From Symbioplanes lichenis (GTDB taxonomy: Bacteria; Actinomycetota; Actinomycetes; Mycobacteriales; Micromonosporaceae), in contig NZ_JAUZQD010000028.1 of assembly GCF_030709675.1 (NCBI RefSeq), forward strand, positions 1 to 64,000: a stretch of 64,000 bases of DNA, read 5' to 3'. Numbering within the stretch: position 1 is the first letter of the stretch; each line of letters begins with the position of its first letter. A program made the position numbers and the translations under genes. Under the pieces are notes generated by a model, which worked only from the letters and a program-made list of their open reading frames with translations, made no database searches and was not told the origin of the DNA. Below are positions 29,128 to 38,442 of the stretch, piece after piece.

Positions 29128-30408
29128 TCATCGGCTCAGCGCCAGCGCCGTCCCCGCGTAGCGTGCCTGCTCGCCCAGCTCCTCCTCGATCCGCAGGAGC
29201 TGGTTGTACTTCGCCGTCCGCTCGGAGCGGGACAGCGAGCCCGTCTTGATCTGCCCGCACCCCACCGCCACCGCGAGATCGGCGATGGTGGTGTCCTCGG
29301 TCTCCCCGGAGCGGTGGGACATGACCGCCGACCAGCCGGCGTCCAGCGCCACCCGCGTGGTCTCGAGCGCCTCCGTGAGCGTGCCGATCTGGTTGAGCTT
29401 GACGAGCACCGCGTTGGCATAACCGCCGCTGATGCCCGCGCGCACCCGCTCCGCGTCGGTGCAGAAGACGTCGTCGCCGACCAGCTGCAGCCGATCGCCC
29501 GCGGCCTGGGTCAGCCGGGCCCACCCGACGAGGTCGTCCTGGGCCATCGGGTCCTCGAGGGAGGCCACGGGATAGCGGTCGCAGAGATCGAGCAGATAGC
29601 TGACCTGCTCCCCCGTCGTGCGCCGGCGCCCCTCACCCGCATAGTCGTAGACCCCGTCGCGGTAGAACTCCGAGCTCGCCGGGTCGAGACACACGGTGAA
29701 GTCGGCGCCGGGCTCGTAGCCGGCTGCCCGGATCGTGGCCACCAGCAGGTCGAGGGCCTCCTCGGCGCTCGTCAGCTCGGGCGCGAACCCACCCTCGTCC
29801 CCGACGGCGGTGCTGTGGCCGGCCGCTGCCAGCCGCTTGCGCAGCGTGTGGAACACCTCGGCGCCCATGCGTAACGCCTCCGCGAACGACGGGGCACCGA
29901 TGGGCGCGATCATGAATTCCTGCATGTCCAGCGCGTTGCTCGCATGGGCGCCGCCGTTGATCACGTTGATCATGGGCACGGGCAGCACCCGCGCGTTCAC
30001 CCCGCCGATGTAGCGGTAGAGGGGCTGGTTATGCGCCGCGGCCGCCGCGCGGGCCACGGCCAGGGACACGCCGAGGATCGCGTTGGCACCCAGGCGGCTC
30101 TTGCCCGGCGTGCCGTCGAGCACCAGCATCGCCTCGTCGACCCCGGCCTGGTCCTCCGCGGTCAGCCCGCCCACCGCCGCGGCGAGCGGCCCGTTGACCG
30201 CCTCCACCGCGCGGCGCACCCCGAGCCCGTGGAAGCGGGACCGGTCGCCGTCGCGCAGCTCCACGGCCTCGTGGCGCCCCGTCGACGCCCCGGAGGGCAC
30301 CGCGGCGCGGCCCCGGGAGCCGTCCGCGAGAACGACGTCGACCTCCACGGTCGGGTTGCCGCGGCTGTCCAGGATCTGGCGCGCTGTCACGGTTTCGATG
30401 ACGGTCAT
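29128..30408 (-). CDS. eno: Enolase
   Basis: A 426-aa full-length enolase converting 2-phosphoglycerate to phosphoenolpyruvate. Motifs: ARQILDSRGNPTVEVDV, PSGASTGRHEAVELRDGD, NVINGGAHASNALDMQEFM, a catalytic Glu in VGDEGGFAPEL, metal ligands in SLEDPMAQDDLVGW, VLVKLNQIGT (catalytic Lys) and MSHRSGETEDTTIADLAVA. AGGGAG precedes ATG 30408. It is not beside the divIC/ftsB genes that often flank the main actinobacterial eno, so it may be a second copy; this cannot be decided from the window. Confidence 0.95.
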   Translation of the reverse strand: MTVIETVTARQILDSRGNPTVEVDVVLADGSRGRAAVPSGASTGRHEAVELRDGDRSRFHGLGVRRAVEAVNGPLAAAVGGLTAEDQAGVDEAMLVLDGTPGKSRLGANAILGVSLAVARAAAAAHNQPLYRYIGGVNARVLPVPMINVINGGAHASNALDMQEFMIAPIGAPSFAEALRMGAEVFHTLRKRLAAAGHSTAVGDEGGFAPELTSAEEALDLLVATIRAAGYEPGADFTVCLDPASSEFYRDGVYDYAGEGRRRTTGEQVSYLLDLCDRYPVASLEDPMAQDDLVGWARLTQAAGDRLQLVGDDVFCTDAERVRAGISGGYANAVLVKLNQIGTLTEALETTRVALDAGWSAVMSHRSGETEDTTIADLAVAVGCGQIKTGSLSRSERTAKYNQLLRIEEELGEQARYAGTALALSR

Positions 30409-30723
30409 GGCTGGCTCCCTGAGGCCGACACGGTGCGGATGGGCCGGAAGTCTTGCACCTCCGGGAGATCCACTTCGCGTTGTCCACAGGCGACGTACGT
30501 CACGTTGACCCGTCCCCAGGGGGTGGGTCTACCGTTCCCGCCATCCGAGCGCACCAGCGGGCTCACCAGCCGGCCGAGGCGCCTCTTCCACTATGCCCTG
30601 ACCAGCACAAGGAGGCAGGTCATGACCCCACAACCCCACACCACCCCTCCGCCGTACGCCGTCATGGCCGGCCGGATCGTCAGGCTGCTCGTGTCCACTC
30701 TGGCACGGCTCGTCGCGCCGGCT
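30409..30723. other. 315-bp intergenic region with a possible small ORF
   Basis: The region carries the enolase promoter. A strong Shine-Dalgarno (AAGGAGG, 30609-30615) lies before ATG 30622, starting MTPQPHTTPPPYAVMAGRI and a basic amphipathic stretch. The frame then runs open antisense to the response-regulator gene, so its true end, and whether it is a gene, cannot be settled. Confidence 0.35.
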
Positions 30724-31371
30724 TCACGGTTGCACGACGAGGCGGAAACCGACGCCCCGGCGGTTCTCGATCCACGCCGGGTCACCCAGTTTCCGGCGCA
30801 GGCTCGCGACATGGAAGTCGAGGGTCTTCCCCGGCCCCGTGAAGGACGGGCCCCAGATGGTGTCGACGATGCGCCGGCGAGGCACGACGGCGCCCGCGTC
30901 CTCGGCGAGCAGACACAGGAGGTCGTACTCCTTGGGGCTCAGCGGGATCGGGATCTTGTGCAGCCGCACCTCGCGGGAGCCGGTGTCGATGCTCAGCGGG
31001 CCGTGCCGGCGCACAGGGTCGGCGACGGGCGGGCGGGACCGGCCCTCGACCGCCCGCATCCGCGCCACCAGCTCCCCGACGCTGAAGGGCTTCGGCAGGT
31101 AGTCGTCGGCGCCGACGCCCCGGTCCCGGCCGGTGTCGTCGCGGGCCGTGAGCATGATCAGCGGCACCGATCCGGCCCGCCGCAGCCGCCGGCAGACCTC
31201 GGCCCCGTCGATGTCCGGCAGCCCGGGCGCCAGCAGCACCATGTCGCTGCGCGGGGCCGCGAGCGCGGCGGCGCCCGTGGCGACGTGATCGGTGACGATG
31301 CCGTAGCGGGCCAGCCCGTCGACCAGCGGTTCGGCGATGGACGCGTCGTCCTCTACCAGCAAGACCCTCAT
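30724..31371 (-). CDS. Orphan OmpR-type response regulator lacking phospho-acceptor
   Basis: A 215-aa protein with an N-terminal receiver and C-terminal winged-helix DNA-binding domain (SPKEYDLLCLLAEDAG, then RRRIVDTIWG, and LDFHVASLRRKLGD). The receiver keeps the acidic pair (LLVEDD), the Thr (LTARDD) and the Lys (LPKPFS), but the phospho-acceptor segment reads DMVLLAPGLPDIDG: Ala48 stands where Asp is expected. It therefore should not be phosphorylated in the normal way and belongs to the atypical receivers. No sensor kinase gene is adjacent. It could be controlled by ligand binding or abundance. Confidence 0.9.
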   Translation of the reverse strand: MRVLLVEDDASIAEPLVDGLARYGIVTDHVATGAAALAAPRSDMVLLAPGLPDIDGAEVCRRLRRAGSVPLIMLTARDDTGRDRGVGADDYLPKPFSVGELVARMRAVEGRSRPPVADPVRRHGPLSIDTGSREVRLHKIPIPLSPKEYDLLCLLAEDAGAVVPRRRIVDTIWGPSFTGPGKTLDFHVASLRRKLGDPAWIENRRGVGFRLVVQP

Positions 31372-31692
31372 GCGCCACAGTACGGATCTCCGGCCCCGCG
31401 CGGTTCAGTCACGCCGCGTGACCACTGCGCGTTCCCGGCCCGCTACAGGACGGTGTCACCGGCGCGGAGGGCAGGCCCGCCAGTGGGACGTTTACTGTTC
31501 GCGGGCCTGAAACACACCGCGCGTAACGTAGCGTGTTTCCGTCAGGGTCCCGATGCGGAGAGTGCGGAGCGCCGCTCGGCGGCAGGCCGTGCTCGCGTCC
31601 GGGAGCTGCGGAAACGGCGGCTGCACCGCGGGAGCACGCGCAAGCCGCCGAGCCGGGAGCCGGGGCAAGTCGCGGAGGCAGGGGGCACGCGC
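31372..31692. other. 321-bp divergent intergenic region
   Basis: It separates the response regulator (minus) from the dehydrogenase operon (plus). It contains an inverted repeat, GAAACAC-N17-GTGTTTC, at 31509-31539. No gene is supported. Confidence 0.45.
31509..31539. promoter_or_regulatory. Inverted repeat upstream of dehydrogenase operon
   Basis: Seven-base arms GAAACAC and GTGTTTC separated by 17 nt, 154 bp before the FAD-subunit start. A possible operator; arms are short, so chance is not excluded. Confidence 0.3.
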
Positions 31693-32502
31693 GTGGATCT
31701 GCACACGGTCGTCGAGGTGGTCAGCCCGGCCGGTCCCGGGCAGTGGCGTCCCGGGGACGCCTGGCTGGCCGGCGGCACAGCGCTGTTCGCGGAGTCGCGG
31801 CCCGGCGTGACCAGGTTGCTCGACCTCGCGGCCGCCGGCTGGACCCCGATCAGCGTGGGACCCGGCGGCATGGAGATCGCGGCCACCTGCACCGTGGCCG
31901 AGCTGGCGGGCTTCCGGCAGGCGCCCGGGCTCACGGCGTTCCACGGGCTGGCGACGGCGTGCTGTCATGCGTTCCTGGCCTCGTTCAAGATCTGGAACGT
32001 CGCGACCGTCGGCGGCAACCTGTGCGCGGCGTTGCCCGCGGGGCCGATGATCGCGCTCACCGCCGCGCTCGACGGGGAATGCCTGATCCTCGGGCCCGCC
32101 GGAGAGCGCCGTGTCCCGGTGGCAAGTTTCGTCACCGGTGACGGCACCACGGTGCTGCGCGACGGGGAACTGCTGCGATCCATCACGCTGCCTGCGGCAT
32201 CACTTGTCGGGCGAACGGCGTACCGGCAAGGGTCGTTGTTCCGGCACGGGCGGTCGGCGGTGCTGCTCGCGGGCCGCCTGACGCGCCGCGGCGAGGCACT
32301 GGTTCTCACGGTGACGGCGGCCACGGTGAGGCCGTACCAGATGCGGTTCGACGGAGTGCCCGACCAGAAGACGCTGCGGGAGGCGTTGGAGGCGGCCGTC
32401 CCGGACGACGCCTGGACCGACGACGTGCACGGGCTGCCGGAGTGGCGGCGGCATCTGACGTTCCGCTATGCCGAGGAGATCCGGCAGGAGCTGACGGCAT
32501 GA
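31693..32502 (+). CDS. Xanthine-dehydrogenase-type FAD subunit
   Basis: A 269-aa FAD-binding subunit of a molybdenum hydroxylase (CO dehydrogenase medium subunit/XDH family). It has the FAD-binding pieces AWLAGGTALF and ATVGGNLCAALPAGPM. GTG 31693 is likely, with a GGAGG/AGGGGG stretch upstream. It overlaps the next gene by ATGA. It passes electrons from the Fe-S clusters of the partner to an acceptor. The long open frame upstream of GTG 31693 is not supported as coding. Confidence 0.88.
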   Translation: MDLHTVVEVVSPAGPGQWRPGDAWLAGGTALFAESRPGVTRLLDLAAAGWTPISVGPGGMEIAATCTVAELAGFRQAPGLTAFHGLATACCHAFLASFKIWNVATVGGNLCAALPAGPMIALTAALDGECLILGPAGERRVPVASFVTGDGTTVLRDGELLRSITLPAASLVGRTAYRQGSLFRHGRSAVLLAGRLTRRGEALVLTVTAATVRPYQMRFDGVPDQKTLREALEAAVPDDAWTDDVHGLPEWRRHLTFRYAEEIRQELTA

Positions 32503-35500
32503 GCGGGCCCGAGGAGACGACTGGAAGCGCCGACCGGCGGGTGCCGACGGGAGTGGTGATCAACGGGGCCGTGCACGGGCGGACGCCGCGGGCGGGGCAG
32601 TGCTTGCGGACCTACCTGCGGGAGGAGGGCTGCTTCGGCGTCAAGAAGGGTTGCGACACCGGTGATTGCGGGGCGTGCACCGTTCATGTGGACGGGCAGC
32701 CGGTGCACAGCTGTCTCTATCCGGCCTTCCGGGCGCACGGCAAGCAGGTGACGACCATCGAGGGGTTGGCGGCGACGCGGGGCTCCGAGGAGGGCACCGA
32801 CGGGTTGCATCCGGTGCAGCGGCGGTTTCTGGAGGCGCAGGGGTTCCAGTGCGGCTTCTGCACGGCGGGGCTCATCATGACCACCGCGGCGTTGACCGAG
32901 GAGCAGGGCGCCGATCTGCCTCGGGCCTTGAAGGGAAACCTGTGCCGGTGCACGGGGTACAGGGCCGTGGCCGATGCGGTTGCGGGCGTGCGGAACGTCG
33001 GCGAGTTCCGGGCCGGTGCGGCCGTCGGCGGGAATCTGGGTGCCCCGGCCGGGCCGGAGGTCGTCACGGGGACGGCCCGGTACACCTTCGATGTCGACAT
33101 GCCGGGCACGCTGCATCTCAAGGTGCTGCGGTCGCCGCACGCCCATGCCCGGGTGCTCGGCGTGGACACGGCGGGCGCCCTGGCCGTACCCGGCGTGCGG
33201 TTGGTCTTGACGTCTGCCGACGCGCCGCAGCGGCACTTCTCGACCGCCCGGCACGAGAATCCGCGGGAGGATCCGGCCGATACGCGGGTGCTCGACGACG
33301 TCGTCCGCTTCGTGGGTCAGCGCGTCGCCGCCGTCGTGGCCGACACCGAGGGGGCGGCGGAGGAGGGTTGCCGGCGGCTGCGGGTGACGTACGAGGTGCT
33401 GCCCGCGGTCATCGAGCCGGAGGCGGCGATGCGGCCCGGCGCTCCCCTGGTGCACGGCGACAAGAACACCGCCGAGCACCGGATCGCCCGGCCGGACGGC
33501 AATGTGGTCGGTGAGCTGCACGACGAGCTGGGGTCCGTCGCGGCGGGGTTCGGCGAGGCCGACGTGGTGTACGAGGGAACGTTCCGCACGGGGCGCGTGC
33601 AACACGCCAGCCTTGAGACCCACGGGGCGCTGGGGTGGCTGGACGAGGCCGGCCGCCTCACGATCCGGACCAGCACACAGACACCGTTCCTGACCCGGCG
33701 GGCGCTGGCCGACCTGTACGACCTGCCGATGGATGAGGTACGCGTGCTGACCGGGCGCGTCGGAGGCGGGTTCGGCGGCAAGCAGGAGATGCTGGTCGAG
33801 GATCTCGTGGCCCTCGCGGTGCGGCGGCTCGGCGAACCGGTCAAGCACGAGTACACCCGCGCCGAGCAGTTCACCTCCGCGACGACGCGGCACCCGTTCA
33901 CCGTACGGATGAAGGCCGGCGCGCGCCGGGACGGCACCCTGACCGCGATGGAGCTGCGGGTCGTGGTGGACACGGGCGCCTACGGCAACCACGGGCCGTC
34001 GGTCATGTTCCACGGCTGCCACGAATCGCTGGCCGTGTACCGCTGCGCGAACAAGAAGGTCGACGCGTTCACGGCCTACACGAACACGGTGCCCGCCGGG
34101 GCGTTCCGCGGCTACGGGCTGGGGCAGGTCACCTTCGCGGTGGAGTCGGTGCTGGACGAACTGGCCCGGCAGCTGGGCATGGACCCGGTGACACTCCGCG
34201 AGCGCAACGTCGTGCGGCCGGGCGAGGCGATGACCGCGCCGGGCTCGCACGCCGACGACCTGACCATCGCCAGCTACGGACTCGACCAGTGCCTCGACGC
34301 CATCCGAACCGCCGCCGGCGGCGCGATGCCGGACCGTGTTGCGGACGAGCGCCCATCGGGGGCTGTCGAGTCGGAGGCCGCGCCGAGGGAGCGGCTGGCC
34401 GGAGCGGAGGCCGCGCGAAGAGGGAGGCCGGTCGGGTCGGACACCGCGCCGGAGGGGCGGCTGGCCGGAGCGGAGGCCGCGCGGGAAGAGGGGCCGGTCG
34501 AGTCGGACACCGCGCCGGAGGGGCGACTGGCCGGAGCGGAGGCCGCGCCGGAGGGGTGGCTGGTCGGTGAGGGGATGGCCATCGCGATGATCGCGGCCGG
34601 GCCGCCGGGCGGGCACTTCGCTGACGCCGTGGTGTCGCTGCGGCCGGACGGTCGCTACGAGATCGCGGTGGGGACCACGGAGTTCGGCAACGGCAGCACG
34701 ACGGTGCACGCGCAGATCGTGGCGGACGAGCTGGGGACGACTCCCGATCGCATCGTCGTCCGGCAGTCGGACACGGACGTGGTGGGGCACGACACCGGGG
34801 CGTTCGCCTCTACGGGCGTGGTGGTCGCCGGGCAGGCTGTGCTGCGTGCGGCTCAGGCGCTGCGGGTGCGGCTGCTCGCGGTCACGGGCGGAGAGAGCTT
34901 GGGGCCGGATCACGTGGTTCGGGCCGACGGAAGCACCGTGCCGCTGACCGAAGTCGCGGCTGCGGGCGAGGGCGGGGGGTTGCGGGGTGAGGGGCGCTGG
35001 ACGGGGACGCCTCGGTCGGTGGCTTTCAATGCTCAGTGGTTCCGGGTGGCGGTGGATCCTGGGACCGGGGAGGTGCGGATTCTGCGCAGCGTGCACAGTG
35101 CCGATGCCGGGCGGGTGCTGAATCCGTTGCAGTGCCGGGGGCAGGTCGAGGGCGGTGTGGCGCAGGCGCTCGGGTCGGCGATGACCGAGCGGATGGTCGT
35201 CGGGCCGGACGGGGCGGTTGCGACGACCGGGTTCCGGCAGTATCACTTGCCTAGCTTCGCGGACGTGCCACGGACCGAGGTGGTGTTCGCCGAGACGGAT
35301 GACGCCATCGGGCCGCTGGGGGCGAAGTCGATGAGCGAGAGCCCGTACAACCCGGTTGCGCCCGCGTTGGCCAATGCCCTGCGGGACGCGACCGGAGTGC
35401 GGTTCACCGAGCTGCCGTTCACCCGCGACCGGGTGTGGCGGGCGTTGCGCGACGCCGGGCCGGCCGACGACACCGACCAGCCCGGGACGCCGCAGGAGGA

Positions 35501-35567
35501 ACAACCGGTGACCGGGCAGCCCACAGCACACGCCGAGGCGGCAGCGACCGGCGACAGCGGCCAGTGA
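32499..35567 (+). CDS. Fused 2Fe-2S/molybdopterin xanthine-dehydrogenase-type subunit
   Basis: A 1022-aa fusion of the small iron-sulfur and large molybdenum subunits. The N-terminal ~150 residues hold both 2Fe-2S sites (GCDTGDCGACTVHVDG, and CGFCTAGLIM with NLCRCTGY). The large part has GRVGGGFGGKQEM, AFRGYGLGQVT and GAKSMSESPYNP near the catalytic Glu. Near residues 607-688 a three-copy 22-aa repeat (RLAGAEAA then about 14 more residues) is inserted before GEGMAIAMI, in a place where relatives have a short loop. The C-terminus ends in a low-complexity tail. The substrate (purine, aldehyde or other heterocycle) cannot be told. No XdhC or molybdenum cofactor genes are nearby. Confidence 0.9.
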   Translation: MSGPEETTGSADRRVPTGVVINGAVHGRTPRAGQCLRTYLREEGCFGVKKGCDTGDCGACTVHVDGQPVHSCLYPAFRAHGKQVTTIEGLAATRGSEEGTDGLHPVQRRFLEAQGFQCGFCTAGLIMTTAALTEEQGADLPRALKGNLCRCTGYRAVADAVAGVRNVGEFRAGAAVGGNLGAPAGPEVVTGTARYTFDVDMPGTLHLKVLRSPHAHARVLGVDTAGALAVPGVRLVLTSADAPQRHFSTARHENPREDPADTRVLDDVVRFVGQRVAAVVADTEGAAEEGCRRLRVTYEVLPAVIEPEAAMRPGAPLVHGDKNTAEHRIARPDGNVVGELHDELGSVAAGFGEADVVYEGTFRTGRVQHASLETHGALGWLDEAGRLTIRTSTQTPFLTRRALADLYDLPMDEVRVLTGRVGGGFGGKQEMLVEDLVALAVRRLGEPVKHEYTRAEQFTSATTRHPFTVRMKAGARRDGTLTAMELRVVVDTGAYGNHGPSVMFHGCHESLAVYRCANKKVDAFTAYTNTVPAGAFRGYGLGQVTFAVESVLDELARQLGMDPVTLRERNVVRPGEAMTAPGSHADDLTIASYGLDQCLDAIRTAAGGAMPDRVADERPSGAVESEAAPRERLAGAEAARRGRPVGSDTAPEGRLAGAEAAREEGPVESDTAPEGRLAGAEAAPEGWLVGEGMAIAMIAAGPPGGHFADAVVSLRPDGRYEIAVGTTEFGNGSTTVHAQIVADELGTTPDRIVVRQSDTDVVGHDTGAFASTGVVVAGQAVLRAAQALRVRLLAVTGGESLGPDHVVRADGSTVPLTEVAAAGEGGGLRGEGRWTGTPRSVAFNAQWFRVAVDPGTGEVRILRSVHSADAGRVLNPLQCRGQVEGGVAQALGSAMTERMVVGPDGAVATTGFRQYHLPSFADVPRTEVVFAETDDAIGPLGAKSMSESPYNPVAPALANALRDATGVRFTELPFTRDRVWRALRDAGPADDTDQPGTPQEEQPVTGQPTAHAEAAATGDSGQ
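34392..34557. repeat. 66-bp coding minisatellite in dehydrogenase gene
   Basis: Copies starting CGGCTGGCCGGAGCGGAGG begin at 34392, 34458 and 34524 (the last with CGACTGG), an exact 66-bp period. Sixty-six is a multiple of three, giving 22-residue repeats in frame. Confidence 0.9.
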
Positions 35568-35951
35568 TGGCGACCCCGACCGGCGCCCCGCGACCCGCGA
35601 CCGGCGACCCCCAAACCGCGACCCGCAACCGCGACCAGCGACCGGCGACCGGCGACCGGCGACCGGCGACCGGGATGGAGGCGGCGATCAGCACCCGTTA
35701 ACCCAGCGACGGAGGCGGCGGCCGCAACGGCGACCGGCGCGGCCCGTGACCGATGAGGCGGCGTGGCAAGCGGCGCGTCCAGGGTCACCGGCCGGCGAGG
35801 GGCGGGCGTCCGGCTTATGGGGCGGGCGGGTGGAGGTTGGCGGACGACGGGCGAGGGCGAGATCAGCGGACGACCGGCGAGGGCGAGATCAGCGGACGAC
35901 CGGCGAGGGCGAGATTGGCGGACGGCAGGTGGCGGGTGGGAGTGGCCCGGG
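35568..35951. repeat. 384-bp repeat-rich gap
   Basis: No gene is supported. At about 35639-35673 a 7-bp unit (CGACCGG) is repeated five times. At 35841-35918 three copies of a 26-bp unit beginning CGGACGACCGGCGAGGGC follow each other, the first two and third differing by a few bases. The gap separates two convergent genes. Confidence 0.8.
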
Positions 35952-37325
35952 TCAGTAGCCGACGCGGAAGGTGGCGTCTTGTTTGTCTGTGGTGCTGGAG
36001 CTGGAGGTGAGGGGGTCGATGCGGAGGACGTAGTTGGAGTGGCGGAGGTAGCGGTCCGGGAAGTTGTACGACTGGAAGCTGGTCCAGGTGGAGTCGGCCA
36101 GGCCGGGGGTGCGGCGGAAGGTGGCGTCGGCGTTGAAGGTGGTGGTGCCGTCGGGGGCGCTCAGGACCATGGAGTAGTTGGCGTGGCGGAGGTACATCGA
36201 CGGGTAGTTGACCGAGCGGAAGGAGACGGCCGTGGAGTCGGCGAGGCCGGGGACGACAGTCCAGAGCTGGTCCTGGTACGGGTCGAAGGGGTACGCGTCG
36301 ATGCGGCCCACGTTGTCGGCGTGGCGGATGTAGCGGTCCGGGAAGTTGTAGGACTTGATGCGGTTCCACGCCGGGGCGCCGTAGCGGGACAGCAGGGCCG
36401 TCATCTCAGCGCTGGTGATGGGGGTGAGGCCGGGGTGCTTGGAGTTGAGCGGCTGCGTGTAGGCGCGGTCGTTGAGCAGCGTCCACGCCCCGCCCGGGAT
36501 GTTGGTCGACTGCCAGCAGAAGAAGCGCCCGTTGGGACTCCACGTGTCGCCCCACATCCACCAGACGTCGGCGGTGTTCGACTTGACGATGTTGGGCGCC
36601 TCGACGCCGCGGCCGGGGCCGATGGCTGACGTGTAGACGCTGAAGCTGCCTGGGTTGAAGGACGACGAGCGCGTACCGAGGAGGGTGCTGTTGGTGTTGT
36701 TCTTGTAGTACATGTAGTTGACGCCGCCGACCGTGACGAAGGAGCCGTCGATCGCGTCGTAGCCGGGGTCGTAGAACACTGTGCCCTCGGTGGCGGTCCG
36801 GAAGTCCGCGGTCCAGCTGACCATGAGCACGTTGTGTCCGGACGAGTTGACCGCCGAGTAGACGACGGCGTACTGGCCGCGGGCGGAATCCCAGACGGCC
36901 TCGGGCGCCCAGGCGTGCGTGGCCAGCGAGTGCACCTTCAGCAGCCGGTACCCGGTGAACGTGCGCAGGTCGGCCGAGTCCCAGACGTGCAGATACTGAC
37001 TCTGGTACGCCCAGTCGGTCCCGTTGAGATCGGTGGCCAGCACGACGAAGGTGCCGTCCTGTTTGCGCAGGATGAACGGGTCACGCAGCCCCTTGCTCCC
37101 GAGCGTCGGCGTGGCGACCGGGTTGTTCTGGTTGAGCGGCGTCCAGTTGAGCCCGTCCGCGCTGACCGCCAGGTGCAGCGCATACCGGGCGGCAGCCATC
37201 GTCGGCGACTCGGTGAAGTACGCCATCGCATAGCCGCCGTAGGTCGCCGCCGAGGCCCGGCCGGCCGGAAGAAGCAGCCCGGCGGACAGACCCGCGCCGG
37301 CCGCCAGCACAGAACGCCGTTTCAT
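35952..37325 (-). CDS. Secreted GH43-type glycosidase with AbfB domain
   Basis: A 457-aa exported enzyme. A twin-arginine-like signal (MKRRSVLAAGAGLSAGLLL) is followed by a five-bladed-propeller glycosidase domain: KGLRDPFILRKQDG carries the base/pKa Asp and WAPEAVWDSARGQ the acidic region. The C-terminal ~140 residues hold three beta-trefoil repeats with YNFPDRYIRHADN, VNYPSMYLRHANY and YNFPDRYLRHSNY, typical of AbfB/CBM42 arabinose-binding domains. An arabinan or arabinoxylan substrate is likely. ATG 37325 is chosen for the signal peptide. It lies 148 bp downstream of a second GH43 gene, possibly in one operon. Confidence 0.87.
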   Translation of the reverse strand: MKRRSVLAAGAGLSAGLLLPAGRASAATYGGYAMAYFTESPTMAAARYALHLAVSADGLNWTPLNQNNPVATPTLGSKGLRDPFILRKQDGTFVVLATDLNGTDWAYQSQYLHVWDSADLRTFTGYRLLKVHSLATHAWAPEAVWDSARGQYAVVYSAVNSSGHNVLMVSWTADFRTATEGTVFYDPGYDAIDGSFVTVGGVNYMYYKNNTNSTLLGTRSSSFNPGSFSVYTSAIGPGRGVEAPNIVKSNTADVWWMWGDTWSPNGRFFCWQSTNIPGGAWTLLNDRAYTQPLNSKHPGLTPITSAEMTALLSRYGAPAWNRIKSYNFPDRYIRHADNVGRIDAYPFDPYQDQLWTVVPGLADSTAVSFRSVNYPSMYLRHANYSMVLSAPDGTTTFNADATFRRTPGLADSTWTSFQSYNFPDRYLRHSNYVLRIDPLTSSSSTTDKQDATFRVGY

Positions 37326-37473
37326 GACACCACCGCCAGAGGAGAGGACGAACGAGAGCACAACGCCGGCAAGACGCGAGACACAGGCGAGTCGAAAGAC
37401 GCCGGCAAGACGCGAGACGCAGGCGAGACGAGAGACGAGGAGAAGGCGCGCGCAGCGGACAGGAGGAACGACG

Positions 37474-38334
37474 TCACTTGGCCACCGCCGTCCCGTGCCG
37501 GCAACCGGAGCAGCCGACCGCCGACAGGCCCGTCCACGTGGTCAGGTCGGATGACGTCGCCGTCCACAGGCCGCCGTTCGTGTACTTGTCGACATAGATG
37601 CGCCAGGACCCGTCGTCGAGGCGGACGAGCGACGGCCCCTCGTACCCCGAGCTCCAGAGGGTGCCGCGGTTGACCCAGCCCTCGTAGAGGTTCGCGGTCG
37701 TGGTCCAGTGCTCGATGTACTTGGTCGTCTCGTTCTTCGTGAACGCGTGCCACGTGCTCCCCGACTTCACCACGAACGTGTCGATGTGGTTCGTGCCGAG
37801 ACCCCACATCTGCGCCGGACCGCTCCACGAGGTGAGCGCGGTGTTCTGGGCGGTGTAGACGTACGGGCGGAAGCACTCGGAACACGTCGTCGCCGCGACC
37901 GACGCGATGAGCCGGACCGTCCCGCCCTCCACGTAGAACTCGGGTGCCCACGTGAACTTCGTGTTCGCGATGCCGGAATTGACCGAGGCCACATGCGTCC
38001 ACGACGTCAGATTCGTCGACGAGGCGATGGTGAAGTAGGTGGAGTTCGTGGTCCAGGACTGCACGGTGTACGCGATGTAGTAGCGCCCGTTGTACTTCAG
38101 GATGCTCGGATCCCGCAGCACCCCGCTGGGCCCGCGATAGTTCGTGTCGGACAGCACGCTGTAACTCGTGCCGCCGTTCGTCGACTGGTAGACCCACAAC
38201 TCCTGGTCGGCCGCGCCGTCGCCCTTGAACGTCGTGTAGACGAGCGTGGTCGCCGCGAGCGCCGGAGGGGGCGCCGCCAGGCCGCCCGCCAGGACGGCGA
38301 GCAGAAGGGTCAGGATGCTGCGCCAGAGCCGCAT
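37474..38334 (-). CDS. Secreted GH43-type glycosidase
   Basis: A 286-aa protein with a signal peptide (SILTLLLAVLAGGLAAPPPALA) and a compact beta-propeller glycosidase domain. VLRDPSILKYNGRYYIAYT holds the first catalytic Asp, NHIDTFVVKSG the middle Asp and SSGYEGPSLVRLDDG the general acid Glu. No carbohydrate-binding module is attached. It probably works with the downstream arabinose-binding GH43 on plant hemicellulose. A LacI-type operator lies just upstream. Confidence 0.85.
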   Translation of the reverse strand: MRLWRSILTLLLAVLAGGLAAPPPALAATTLVYTTFKGDGAADQELWVYQSTNGGTSYSVLSDTNYRGPSGVLRDPSILKYNGRYYIAYTVQSWTTNSTYFTIASSTNLTSWTHVASVNSGIANTKFTWAPEFYVEGGTVRLIASVAATTCSECFRPYVYTAQNTALTSWSGPAQMWGLGTNHIDTFVVKSGSTWHAFTKNETTKYIEHWTTTANLYEGWVNRGTLWSSGYEGPSLVRLDDGSWRIYVDKYTNGGLWTATSSDLTTWTGLSAVGCSGCRHGTAVAK

Positions 38335-38351
38335 TCGGCCTCCATCGAGGA

Positions 38352-38365
38352 TGTGATCGCTAACA
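38352..38365. promoter_or_regulatory. LacI-type operator before GH43 genes
   Basis: TGTGATCGCTAACA is a 14-bp pseudopalindrome around a central CG, close to the TGTTAGCGCTAACA form common before actinomycete sugar genes, 18 bp upstream of the start. Six of eight positions pair in each arm. A second perfect palindrome, GTTACGTAAC, lies at 38377-38386. Confidence 0.45.
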
Positions 38366-38442
38366 ACGGACGCCGTGTTACGTAACGACGGCGAAGAGGT
38401 TTCCCGATGGTTGCGCTCACATCGATGACTGTCAAGGTCTGC

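Noticed and set aside
29944..32502. An 852-codon open frame on the plus strand
   Set aside because: It runs antisense through enolase and the response regulator; only the FAD subunit from 31693 has family motifs.
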